64,000 nt of DNA, taken from Coccinella septempunctata. Lineage: Eukaryota > Arthropoda > Insecta > Coleoptera > Coccinellidae. This document shows positions 49,201 through 61,200 of this stretch, in pieces. The stretch lies in NCBI RefSeq assembly GCF_907165205.1, contig NC_058198.1:5123001-5187000 (forward strand), given 5' to 3'. Position 1 is the first letter of the stretch, and each line of letters begins with the position of its first letter. The position numbers and the translations under genes are program-made. Under the pieces are notes generated by a model that made no database searches, had not been told where the DNA came from, and saw only the letters and a list, made by a program, of their open reading frames with translations.

Positions 49201-50015
49201 CTAAACTCAATGAAGTTTCATTCAAGTAATTCAAATTTCACCCCCCAACCTTTAACTCTCAGTATAAAACCCTTTGAGAAAAAAGAGTTTTAGAGGGATG
49301 GTACTCTAGATTTTTGGACTGAAACCTAGACGGAGTTTCAGTCCATTACTTCCTACTGAAAAGAAAATTAAAATATTTCCAATCCAAGAGTTGAATTTTT
49401 GCCATTACCATCGTTTAGGACTCGCACTTGACAGTTTTCTCTTCATAAAATAATGAATAAAGTCAATATTATTCAAACGATATGTCTGGCATTATAGTGG
49501 CGATGGTTAGTCGATGAGAACTTATCCAATCTCCAGAAAAGAAATCCATCCCAGCAAAAGTTCTCTATAACTGATAATATACTATGAAGTAGTAGTACGT
49601 ATTATCCTTAGTTATGATCCAATATTTAAATGAGCCCTAATGTAAGTTCTTGAGAAATGAATCTGTAATTTATCACCGATTACATTGTGGGTTAGAAATC
49701 TTTTATGTGCAATAAATTCATAACTGCGTATGTAACAGGAAATAAAATTGAATGAGCGTAAAGGGTTTAGTACCATTGTTCAATTCACACATCTGATGTA
49801 TCAATCCTCCACAGGACATATCGATACAAGTAGGTTGTGGTTTAATGTGGTAGCTTTTTTTCGTCTTTGATGTCCACTACTCTTACTCTTTAATTATGAA
49901 AATGAAATTTTTGTTTTGCTTTCGTCATTAAGTCATTCAAGTCACGAAGGATGTTTTCCTTCTTCTCTTGCAATTTTATATGTTCTCTCACTGATGTCTT
50001 CTTCTCCCATAGTTA
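46226..50015. other. Non-coding stretch with a GC-richer patch at ~48690-49060
   Basis: No gene. A 113-codon minus frame at 48694-49035 sits in a locally GC- and CpG-richer patch and has no recognisable domain. The patch may be regulatory or a worn insertion. Confidence 0.45.
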
Positions 50016-50416
50016 TTATTTAGAGTTAAAGAATATGGGGACGGCATTTGAACATTTACAAATTTTTCTGTGTAAATGCCAAAGTGTGCAGTCAATTCTA
50101 TCGAGACTTCGTTCTGAAATTAATTGCTGTAATATATTTAATCGATTCTCTTCTTCACAATGCCATTTCCATACAGATTCGCCATGAGTAACAGCTTGGG
50201 GCCGCAATAGCATTTATGTTGCCTCATCGATAGCATTTCTACTGATAAATATACCTGAGTATGAATCATAGTTTCTTGAGAGCGTGAATAATTCCTAATT
50301 TTCCCCTCATCGAGTTTGACCTTACATTCATTGCACATTTCACACCTGAAAATGGGAAGAATGGGAGTCGATTGATGGTATCTCTTCACGAAGAATATTC
50401 CTTCAAGGCCTAACAA
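50016..50416 (-). other. Two overlapping minus-strand ORFs, unrecognised
   Basis: Frames at 50138-50416 (92 codons) and 50016-50213 (65 codons) overlap in different phases, as after a frameshift. The first contains a cysteine cluster, C-x2-C-x2-C, in RCEMCNECKVKL and later a CYC. A good acceptor tract (TTCTTCCCATTTTCAG on the minus strand, ~50345) precedes the cysteine cluster, and CAG|GTATAT could be a donor ~91 nt later. This could be a zinc-binding fragment of a gene or transposon. No family can be named. Confidence 0.25.
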
Positions 50417-53400
50417 AAATATCCGAACTTGTAATGATACAGATGTCGTATTTTCAACGTATATTATGCAGAATCATATTTCTTATTTCCTTCGTATCTT
50501 ATCTACAGGTACAGGTTGTCTAGACTATTTGTACTTCATGTGAGAGGTTCATGCAAACATGTTTTTACATCTGGCGAATAGTCTCTAAGCTAAAGAATTT
50601 GTTTTCTTGAGGGAATGCCTGCGAAGTCTTCGTATCGGTACTTTACTTCTACTCACTGAGTTTCAATCTAATCAAGGTTGTTTATTGCAGTAGAGAATAC
50701 CCAAATACTTGGAATCAAAAATACTTATCAATATTCAACTACAACTAGCAAAATATATATTGTAACTCGAGCCTAGTCATATCGGATACATTTTTGGTTT
50801 GCCAGCAAAAGCTGAGATCCTACGGCATTTTCACTATCACAGAAGTATCGCATGCTTGGCACTCCGCGCAGGCTCGTAATTCGCAATCGGGAATCGGACG
50901 AGTAAATTATTGCGCAGGCGATTTGTTTCAGTGGATTTCTTCGTATGTATTTCTGCTGGCATTATAAAATCTCGGCGTCTATTAATGGTTACGATCAGAA
51001 TTCGTAAAGTATGATGAAAGGGCTCCGGGAAGATTTGCGAAAACGAGTTTTTTTAAGGTCAGCCAGGACCATCATCTCGGTTGGCTGTTGTCATTGAATA
51101 GACGTTCCGTTCTTCCTTTGTACCCCTGAAATTGCTCTTGATTACGATGCTTCAAGAGCCAATTTTTTATCGTTGAGAGCAATGTACGCAATTCTTCGGA
51201 ATAAGCACTAATATGCAGTTCAGTATAATAATTATGAGCAACAGAGCACAGCCGATGCAATGGCTCCTGTCACGCCCACGTCCTTTGGATTTCTCCGCCT
51301 TTTCAAGGTGGGGAAACGTGATGGGTTAAAAATTTTAGGCGTGCAATCATGAGAAATTTGGACGTCACTGTTATTGCTAGACATGCAGGTATTTGGTTGA
51401 GAGTGATCGGCTAAGATTGATTCTTGAAAATTGAAAGTGGGAAAACGTTCGAGCAATTTTCAGAAATTTGGATTTAGTTGACGTTTTTATATTCGTGACA
51501 GTATGAATCACTCTGATTCCGACCCCTGTTGCACCCTGTATACATAAATGTTTCTCCTTGTGAAAAGAAGTAATTTGGCCAAAATTGAAACAGTTCATGA
51601 TACGAAATCATCTGAAGAAGTAGGCAGGGGCGAGTTTTAGTTGGCAATAAATGAAAAATGGAGTGGAAACTGATTTGAAGAATGCGATAAAAGGGACTTT
51701 ATTGCGAATCAAGAAACGAAATGATATAAAGTAAACTGAGATTTCCCCTCGGTGGTAAAAAGTCCCAAATGCCCTCATTATTCACTGAAGATGTTGGCGG
51801 GGAAGGCGATCAGGACATATCTCCAGAAGTTTACGTCGAATGCGAAAGTGTCAAAAGTAATTTATTATCTCTTTTCATATCATTATCTGCCTTTTCAAAT
51901 TCTGTCGTACGAATAAAGGGAAGGTATAAATTGAAAATAACCCCGACCGTAGCTAATGGAGGTGGCGTTGCGGGAAGCAGGAAATCCATCGGCAAAAACC
52001 AGGGATGAAACTCAATTTCGCAGCCGCGAAATTTTTATTCACGGTCAGCGTAAATACACAACAATTTTTATTGGCGGCCTTTCATCTCTGAAAACGGAGC
52101 GAATGGTCTAGAAAACAATGCCGAACAATTTCAGGATATACGGAAGATACATTCGGAAATATTCATGCGGTCGAAGGATATTTTTGAATTGATTTCATTT
52201 TTTTTTCGCTCGATTCGACGTCGGTATGGGGGAATCATTTCGCGTATTGCAGGATCGGTTTTCAATTTCAGTGATTTTTTGCTCTTTTGCAGACAAGCAT
52301 AAGGTTGGATGATATCCTTTATTTTAGATTTGATTCGTGCTCGACAGAAAATAAAGCATGTTGAAGGTCTGTTGGGATTTATTCGTAAATTTCTGTGAGA
52401 TTGTTACTAGCAAATATCAAGTGAATACAAAAAGGTTTTTGTCTTATACGGATTATAACGAATCGTTATTTTAAAGTGTAGTGGCGAAATGACGATCCGT
52501 CCAAAATGACGAATATCAGAATTCGTTCAAATCAGATCGTCGAGTGAACCGCCATTGAGTATGTAGATATCCAAACATATATTTTTTCTTCATTCGATAT
52601 GAGACTTATGAATTCTATTCGTATTCATGGGTAATGAAATGAATCTGTTTATGGAATTCATCTCTTCAACTGCGCCGCGCGTTGTGTCTGACAAAGTGGA
52701 AAATACAAACGTGGAAAAATATTTCTTGGAATTCCTTCATCAAAGAGGATAGCGAGCTTGTAAAGTTATTGTGATGCTATTTTAATCAAAGACGATATCA
52801 ATTTGAACTTCATATAATAAGGAACAACTTCTTTTGATGTGCATTCTCGATCTTCTATCCATTATTCTTTATTTTTTCCTATTCGAACAGTTTATTTAAT
52901 CTACATTTTTTTTTTCAGTAATTTTGTGGATCTGATTAAGGATTTTGATTTCAGAGCTTGGAGAAGTGCGTTGAGATCAAAGTAAAATATTCGATTATAT
53001 ATTGGAACCGCTAGGTTGGGGGCTGTAGATACGATTTTGTCGAAGCAAAAATGTGGAAGTAACTGCTATAAAGGAGAATTCTCTGGGGGAAATACGGGGA
53101 AGAAAGGTGCGTATGTTTGATTTGAAGCTTGAAAATTCTCGACATCATAACCTGATCCTACTTTGAGCATCGATAAGACTCAATCGGAAACTACTCATTA
53201 TTTCCGAGGTACGAATTGTTTTGAGTTGTTTACCGATTATACGTAAATCAGTTTTCATGTCAAGGTCTCATTTGAAAAACTTTCTGTTTGAGGAAAAGTG
53301 ATTATACATTCAACTTGGCAAAAAATCATACATTGAAAGTTTCTCAAGGTATTTTTGTCAATCGCGAACGTTCTTTCATTGATTGCAAATTAATACCTAT

Positions 53401-54567
53401 GACTAAATTTACATAACAATTCCTTTATTATTTCCTTATTTGTATTCCATGAGCAACGAAAAAATATCACGTTGCGTCAAAGTTTTCGATAGATCGTATG
53501 GAGTCCTTGACTACCTTTTTTCCAACTAATCATAATTATTTATTATCACTTATGGTATTAGTTGAATCATGGAGAAGAATAAAAATAGTAACAGCATCAT
53601 CCAACGATCTTACCTATGTAATATCCTGTAATTGCATCTTACGTATTCATGGTTGCGTATAGTAGAATTACAACATCATACGTACCTACATAGGCTACAT
53701 ACTTAGTAATGAGTACTGATCATTTTCAAATTGTAGGAACGTTTCTTAAATTAATCAGCTCTTCACTCATGCGGTTGTGAGATTGCAGATATACATACAT
53801 GTTAAGAAAATAGTATCGTTAATTGTTCTCGTGTTATTTTTCCGCTTTGCTTAGATTGAAAAACGGCTTGAAATTTCATTCCTTGGTTCATTATTTCTGG
53901 ACTTGCTTTTTGAGTGATTCTTCGAGATATTTTCACAATACTTCAGATTATATCAAAAGCCGTATTGGGCTTTATTGGGGCAGAAGTACAAAATTTGAGA
54001 GAAATCCGTCAACGTTTTTCTAATTTGTGAATAAAGGACCAATTTGTCAGGTAGAGCAGGCTAAATTCTGAAAATTCTTCGAGTCTAGCTTATTCAGTTG
54101 TTGGTGGGGCGAAACAGGTTCAGGTCAAATTTTCCATGTAATCTTTGAGGAAAATGCACTTGAGTATTTGAAGAAGATAGTCCAGAAATGATGAAGCCAT
54201 ATATGAAATTCGTAGCGTTTTTATTCCTCATCTGGAGGTACTAAAGCTCAGCAACCTCGAGGTATCCTTCCAGTTGCTGTTACCATCAAACAGAGACCGC
54301 TGATTATTCAAAGCCGACGCCTGGATTTGTGCAACGAGTTCCACAATGTGACACATTAATCTTGATTGAAACAACAATATAGAATATCGTACCGAATAAA
54401 AATGTATATGCTCATATAAATATATAAAACATGGCAGTTTCGGTTTGACTACGTCAACTAGATTTATCGAGTTTTTTCCGCTGAATAAATGATGTGCGGA
54501 AAGACTCCTTGAAGATGTAATATATTCTAACCTGAATTTATGGTCACATGGATGTTATATATTATCA
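50417..54567. other. Non-coding stretch, nothing recognised
   Basis: ORFs at 51072-51598 (minus) and 51769-52008 (plus) lack motifs. A lone GCACCCTGTATAC near 51530 resembles a mariner-type end without a partner. A strong pyrimidine tract with CAG near 52918 has no convincing exon after it. Confidence 0.5.
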
Positions 54568-54862
54568 TTAAGAGTTGCTCTTTTTTTCCCTCTTACTCAG
54601 CCAAGGTGCTCTCAGTACTTGTTTCAGAAAACGTTCGCATATCGCATCCAGTTCTTTACAACCATTACGTTTAGGTATTAAGTTACACCCAACTGTACTT
54701 GCTAAATTTAAGAGATCGCAAACTAAAACCAGCTTCAGGTGCTGCAACTGTTGGTTGAAGATGGGGTTAATATTCACGAATAGATTATGAATTGAGCGAT
54801 GCATGCAATCCTCAAACTCCATATTGCGGATGTAGACATTGGTGTTTCGGTCATTCTCAGTC
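54568..54862 (-). CDS. Possible 3'-terminal coding exon, unknown protein
   Basis: On the minus strand, a pyrimidine-rich acceptor (TTCTGTCCTTATCCAG) is followed at 54862 by one phase base and 97 open codons to a TAA at 54568. In the first 43 codons about 65 % of third positions are G or C, far above the local average, which is a coding-like bias. The product is about 97 residues with five Cys. It includes ECMH-like EFEDCMHRSIHNLF and ends KKSNS. It has no transmembrane segment and no domain I can name. A possible AATAAA lies about 340 bp downstream (minus strand, ~54221). It could be the last exon of a gene running in from higher coordinates, or a decayed retrocopy. Confidence 0.4.
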
Positions 54863-55101
54863 CTGGATAAGGACAGAACTATTACTTGTTTACTCTATTT
54901 CCTTATTTGCTTCAGAAATCGAATCTGAAATTTTAATTTTCCGCTATACTGTTTTGTTTCGTTCAGACAATACACTCAATCGAAATGCCCGCTATTTTTA
55001 TGTATTACTATCGTGAATGCACCGTCAAGGACGTAACCCAGAATTAATTGTGTTGGTGCTTTATGTACACAGCAAACAGACTTCAGAAAGTTATCAGCCT
55101 T

Positions 55102-55332
55102 TCATTTAATATGAATAATGATAAAATACTTGACGGAATTCGGTTGAGTAAATTTGTTTTGTACGACATTGCGAATTACGAAACTGTTTGATATCGCTAA
55201 AAATATTCTTCGCGAATGTTTTTGCATTTTTTCACGAAGCAGAATATCAAACATACTCTCGTTGATTCGGCTAAGTTTGCGAACTTTGCGAATGCAGTGC
55301 AATTTATTGATTTCAGTACAATTGTGACTCAT
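55102..55332 (-). other. 76-codon ORF on the same strand as the flanking exon candidates
   Basis: The frame opens with ATG at 55332 and ends TGA at 55102. It is rich in Ile, Arg and Asn. The stretch KLSRINESMFDILL recalls insect gustatory-receptor helices (the iN-x-x-F-x-x-iLL pattern), but this is too short to assign. No clear acceptor precedes it. It may be a middle exon, or part of one, of a gene that includes 55455-55579 and 54568-54862. Confidence 0.22.
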
Positions 55333-55454
55333 GCGGAAATTAGATATTGTGAAAATTAATGATAGTGGATTATCTATCTATGTTTACTCACCACCTACGT
55401 ATCGTCTATAGGAAATTTCCTGCTTCGTATGCATTTTCCAGTTTTCTTTCTCAC

Positions 55455-55579
55455 CTCCTGCATAGCTTTAACTCTCGGGCGAAGTAAAACACCTTCCTCG
55501 TTGTAAGTGGAGGATATGAATATTTCCGAACTCGTTATTCTGTGCACCGATCCTTTGTAAAATTGAATAAGCGAGTGAA
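55455..55579 (-). CDS. Possible 125-nt internal exon
   Basis: On the minus strand, the acceptor GTGATTGTTTCAG is followed at 55579 by two phase bases and 41 open codons. They end at CAGGAG, directly before the donor GTGAGA (55454-55449). The other two frames contain stops. The peptide (HSLIQFYKGSVHR to VKAMQE) is unfamiliar. It would leave phase 0, whereas the candidate exon at 54862 needs one base carried in. At least one further exon would therefore have to lie between them. Confidence 0.33.
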
Positions 55580-55980
55580 CTGAAACAATCACTTTAGTAC
55601 ACAATCGATGAGCCATGCTATTTGAATATTCCAAAATCAGTGCTTCAGTTCGCTGTGCAAGGGTACTTAAATTAAATTAAATGCGATTAATAATCTCCAA
55701 CATTCCATTATTCCAGTGACAGATATCAAATGACAGCGGATATCATTCTCAATTAAACCTGAATTACCGATCGAAAAGTGCCCTCAAAGACGACTGGTCA
55801 GTAACTCAACGAAATGGGTCGAAATTGCAGCGCTGACATATTACAGAATGTCGATGAATGGTACTTACACAAATATCTGCGCGATATTGATTCGAGTTGT
55901 TACAGTACTGATTTAACATCGATACATTTAGTTTAACAAACCCGTAAACGTCAGATCACCTCCATAAAATTAATGTTTAC

Positions 55981-56322
55981 TTGAACGGTCGCAAGTCAAA
56001 GCTTGACAAAACCATAAATAATGGCTGGTCTAGGTTAGCATGCAGGTTGATTCTCGAATGCGTGGGAGTCGTAAGAGCTGGACAAACTCGCAACATATTC
56101 GCGTTAAACTCTCGTAAGACCGTGATTGTTCATGGGCAATACTGCAGGGTAAAATTTCGAAAACTTCCCAGTCTTATCGATGGGAGAATCCTCTTTGGAA
56201 CATTTCACTTTGTTGTATTCAGTAGAGTCTCTCCTGTTCCATGCGAGATGTTGATTTGGCTTATAATTGATATTTATCATCTGTTAATTTTCACTCCAAT
56301 GGTCGGTTTAGGAAAAATATGA
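55981..56322 (+). pseudogene. Weak candidate: non-LTR reverse-transcriptase thumb fragment
   Basis: A 113-codon plus frame contains ALNSRKTVIVHG and, after about 16 residues, LIDGRILF. This resembles the L-x-LN-x-x-KT-x-x-I-x-G block and following IDG-x-x-I segment found after the YADD box in Jockey/R1-type reverse transcriptases. No YADD box is visible upstream. The fragment lies 1.8 kb upstream, on the same strand, of a clearer non-LTR C-terminal fragment at 58.0 kb, a spacing compatible with one decayed element. The match rests on few residues. Confidence 0.25.
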
Positions 56323-57954
56323 AATCAATAACAGATAGATTGAGCTGGGTCGGTTGTGTTTGAAAAAATAATAAACGAGGAACTCACCAGAGAGAGACTT
56401 ACAGTGATGCCAAAAAACAACACAGCTTAGGTAGCGTAGACAGCAGACCATTTATGTTATCTACGTGTATCTTTAAAGATCAACTACTGTGCAGATTTTA
56501 TAAGGAAGATGTAGAAAAATCTTCTGGAGATCTATCCTGTTGAAGACATAATGATCTCGAAATCCCATGGGAGCCAGGAGGCTTTTGGATTGAATTCAAG
56601 AAATATTTTCGCAGAACATAGTGGCATGAACGCAGGAAATCTTCAATTTTGGGATTACAGACCACTGTGATGTAATATTTAACAGAGACCATCTCCTTGT
56701 TGATTAGGTACTCTCAAAGGATGCCTTCCTGCACTACGATTTCAAGGTACTCTATGCTCAAAACGAAAATCTTGCTAGAGGGGGTCCCGAAATGCTCAGT
56801 GGTAGACAGTGAGCGTGATTTGCTCATCTTGGGGTCTCGTGTCCTGGATTTTGCTAGGTCTAGGAGAGCAGTGATTTCTACGTACGCGCAGAAAATATAT
56901 AGGGACATTGCGTAGTTCAGAAAGTTGTTTATGCGTGTCTCCTGACTGATTGCCTCTCATCCAGTTAATCCTTGGGATGAATGGGGATTCAACGGGAAAT
57001 AGTAACTACGCTGAAAATGACAAACAGAGAGGCATGTAAATGAAATTGCATAATTTGGTGGCATACCGTCGGGACGCCGACTCGGGGCAGATGCGCGTCT
57101 TCTCTGATCGATTTATCAAATCACTCTAGCCGAAACGTCAACATCTGTAGTTTACGTATATTGAATGAATGGGCGACGTTGTAGTTGAAAATTAGATCAG
57201 TCTGAGTTATTGGTCGGCCACCCCTGAAAGTACCGCATAAACGAATTATAAGAATGTCGCTGCCGGAGGCTGCGCCATTTTTCCGCCCGTCATTTCCTAG
57301 GGGGAGATGCAACAATGAATTATTGGAATTTATTGAAATCGCAGAGAATGGCCGTTCCATTTGAATCAACTTAATGCGATCCTCCTCTTGTTGTAGCTGT
57401 GCGCAGCAGGAGTTTCACGCCGGCAATTCTCGTATTCCATTAAAATTGATATTCGGTTTTCTGGCCGATATACACCAGGATGACTCATCATGAATGTTCT
57501 CTATTTTGAAGGAACCGAAGTTGCGGTATGTAACGTTGCATTTTCGAATACAATTACCATCTTTTATCCGTTTTCAATGAGGAATCCTCGCGAAAATTTC
57601 AGAGATGTCTATTTATATACCTTCACTACATGAATAACTTGAGAAGTTATCAGATCTAATAACGGAAGTGGTTATTTTGAAAATATATTTGACTGTCACC
57701 TCGCGAAAAGTTTCTGAGTTGCAGAAATTTTTTTCAAGTCTTCGTAACTGTACTGTACAAATGGTTATACTGAGTTGTAGTGAGTTTCAGTTCCATTGCA
57801 TCGTCCAAAAATGAGTACCAGTTATGGGTATCTCGAATATCTACTTTGATATTCCATAAACTCCTTTCATTGGTCCAGGACTTTTCTGTGGTATAGGAAA
57901 ATGTACTTTAAAGAAAGAGTTTCAGGAGCAGGAAAAAATCGAACGAAAATTACA
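56323..57954. other. Unassigned interval between two non-LTR fragments
   Basis: On the minus strand, 56908 to 56498 is one frame broken by a single TGA (137 codons in all), with no known domain. A plus frame overlaps it at 56697-56915. If the flanking fragments belong to one element, this interval would be its degraded middle, but no motif confirms that. Confidence 0.35.
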
Positions 57955-58283
57955 CTTGAGAAATCTTCCTAGACTGGAACATTCCAAAAGTCCCTTCGGA
58001 TCTTCGGGATCTTAACAAGAATATGTTATACCTTCTAACTGGATTCCTCACAGGGCATTGCCGCCTCAAAAAGCATCCATTAAGAATGGGTCTAGCAGAG
58101 TGCACATTCTGCTGGGAGCAGATCACCTGGTGCCCAGATACTTCATTTGAACACTGGAACTGGATGGCGAGCGGTACACGACATATCTGTGATGAGGGGC
58201 ACATTAGAACTCAAGATTGTAATGCAATGCAACCTCCTATGAAATCCACGATTTTGTTGTTTGATGGCAAGACAAAGACCTGA
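57955..58283 (+). pseudogene. Non-LTR retrotransposon C-terminal fragment (TGH / zinc-knuckle region)
   Basis: The plus frame reads LYLLTGFLTGHCRLKKH then MGLAECTFC at 58026-58113, and later CPDTSFEHWNWMASGTRH. This is the LLTGHC-x-L-x-x-H-x-x-R-x-GL-x-x-x-x-C-x-x-C ... ET-x-x-H-x-L-x-C-x-A-x-x-R block near the C-terminus of Jockey/R1/I-type ORF2 proteins, after the RT or RNase H. TGH is at 58050-58058. The second zinc-knuckle cysteine spacing is disrupted (FCWEQ then WCPD) and the later Cys is lost, so it is degenerate. A short upstream WNIPKVPSDLRDLNKN fits the sequence that usually precedes TGH. Nothing after 58283 belongs clearly to the element. Confidence 0.7.
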
Positions 58284-61200
58284 CGTCTATGATGATACAA
58301 AACAAGCCGAGACAGTACTAGTTACTCATCAGTGTCAAAATGTAGTGTACTCGATATTTATCCGGTACCTCATTCATAGTACTTATAATACTCAAGTGCA
58401 GTTTTAGTACAATTTACTGAAAAAATCTACAGGCGGAAAGTAAAACTTTTATGTGCACTATAGCCAGAACACATCGTATTCAACTGACGATCTGATGGTT
58501 TCAAACACATTGGACTTCATGCAGTTCTTACCTTCATATATCGTCTCTGTACCGCACTGATGATAGCCAATAAGCTAGAAACCGTGGTTTGCGGATTTCG
58601 ATCCATTATTACGTTTCCTGGAGTTACCAATCGATATGATATCTGATTGTCAAGACTGCCCCCGACCTGTCGTACCGATTCTTCAGTTTGATGGATCACT
58701 TAGAATAAATCGAAAAGAAAAAAAGGCGAACTTGCAGTAATTGCCGTGTGGAAAGCCCTGTTGGGACAGATTAATCGGGTCGACCCTTTTCTACGGTAAA
58801 TTTGACACAGTGTTTTTGCCGACGAGTGCCCAACCTTTTAGTTCCTGGGGTCCGAGGAAGCATCGCTAATTTTAAACTTCAAATAGCTTTCTCTTCGTAG
58901 TGGCCTACCAAAATTTAACTAGTGTTTCAACTAATTTTCTGAAAGCTTTCAGCTCACCCTAGCGACAAAGTGTTCGGAAACAGTCGGGCTAGTTTAGCGG
59001 ACTCAATTCGTTGATTTACTCCGGCATGAAAGATAGATGCGTCACAGTGGCGTACCTATGTAACTCTTGAAGAATAAACCCCTCGAGATAAAACCCCCAC
59101 GGTTGAAGGTGGACCAATTTCAGGGACAGTATCATTTATGATGGCCATAACCGATTTATTTTGTGGTAGAAAAATGGCACAGGCTGAAATCGTACTCACA
59201 TTGACATTCAAGTCGAAATCAACTTTTTGAAAACTTACTGCGGACTAAGTTTTCGAACAAATTTTGTGGAATCAGTTGCTTCCTTATTTCCGAATATGAA
59301 CCTATCAATCGAACATGAAAATTATACCTTCTGAGCCTTTCGCAGTCTTCGTTTTGAGACATGTGCAAAAATATAATGAAAAACCCTTTTCCTCTCAGAC
59401 CTTTTCTCTGAAACTCGTAATATTTGTTGATTTCGGAAATGAATGGGATGAGAAAATATAAGGATTATAGGTAGTTTTTGTCTGATGGATGTGGAAGTTT
59501 TATTTATCGAAATAATAAACCGCATTGTTATTGTCAATAGAATTTTTCACCCTTGTTCGATATGCCCTTGGTTATGTAGTAGTGTTTCGCCTCTGGCACA
59601 GATTGGCCTAGCCGAAATGAAGAGAATTATTAAATTAATTTCGCTGTATTGTCCCGCGAATTATCACTGCCTTCCTAGGAGAGAAGGGGGTGGTAAACAA
59701 AGTGGTCAGAACTACCCCCCGCCTGGAGTTGAAATATGTCGGGTTCACCCTGTGAAAGCTTTCGTCGCCGTCTAGACTCGTAAATTGATTATTGCCAGAC
59801 TTCCCACCAAATGCCAACATTGTGATCAAAACCCTCCCTGTTCTTTTTCTATACAATTCGACGTTCGTTTTAGTGGCCTAGATGAAATCAATTTTGGTCC
59901 GAAATAATAGTTAATGTGCATGAGATTATTCCCGCTAGCGTAGCTCCTCGTAACTCAAGATAAAAATATCTCTTTCATCCTGAATATATTCTGAAACACT
60001 TCTAGGACCGAGATTTGAATTTCTCATTAGTCTAATCTTTCCTTAAATCTCCTTGCTAATTATTTCCACGGCTGTTATGAGTCTGCGAATTCACGGTCCG
60101 AAATAGAATCGTAGTCCTTTTTTATTTTGCCATTAGTGTCTCTGCATCTACAGGGGCAATTCAATCGCCCCATTGAGGAAGGCTTAACTGTACTTATATT
60201 CTTAAAATCGTTAAATTCGATTCCAGTATCTGAAGGGTGCGAACCTTGCAAACATTGAGGGTTAGATTTTTCTTATTTCAATTTGAAAAGTGAAAGCTGA
60301 TTTTCGAAAATTCATTATCGATCGATAAAAGAAGATACTAAACTACTATCAATATGGACGTAAATTCGCTCGAACTGATAAATGAAAGGTTTGTTTTTAA
60401 TGGGACGTAATTGACTTGGGCGAACATTAGGAGGGGGTAAGTCGAAAATATTTGTCATTCATTGTCATTGTCAGGTACGGAGACGTTTCCACATTTGCGG
60501 TCAAGTAGGTTGACAAGAATCGGCAACTTTTTTTTTCGGCAAAACGTATACAATATTTAATCCCGAACACAATGCATAATAGAATTCACCGGGTCTCCAA
60601 ATAGACAGGGCAACGTTTAGATCCCTGATATCTCCATCCGCTCTAGGCAGCCATATTTTAAGCACCACGCAGAGAAGTATCCGCACATTTAGACCCTTAT
60701 CTGGCCTTCGCCATCTGTTCATCTGATGAAAGAATAAGACGACAATGGTCCTAGACGAACTGGGACTTGGTAACAACGTAACACCCTCATGGTACAGCTG
60801 TTTGAGTTGCGTCCTCTCCGGTTATAGTTCAATAGGAATAGCATGGAGTTGATGAAGTGATCCATACGATTAGTCGCACTTTTGTCCCCTTCGCTCATGT
60901 ATCTTTCGGTCATTCTTCAACTATTTGTCTGTGAGAGAATAGTATTTTGCGCAACTGTTCATCTGCGGCTTCGATGATGTTTTAATCTTTTACACTCCCC
61001 ACGGAATGCACGCTTTAGTTTAATCAGTTCAATAAGTATCAAATCGAAGAAATGAAACAGTGCCCATTTCTTCGTCAGTTATTTTTTAGAGACATTTTCA
61101 AGAATATGAAGAACGAATTGGATTTCAACTTTTAAGTCTTTCGCTAAGGCAAATCGGTCGGACAATCCTGAAAATTGATATTCGCATTTTAGCGTTTTCA

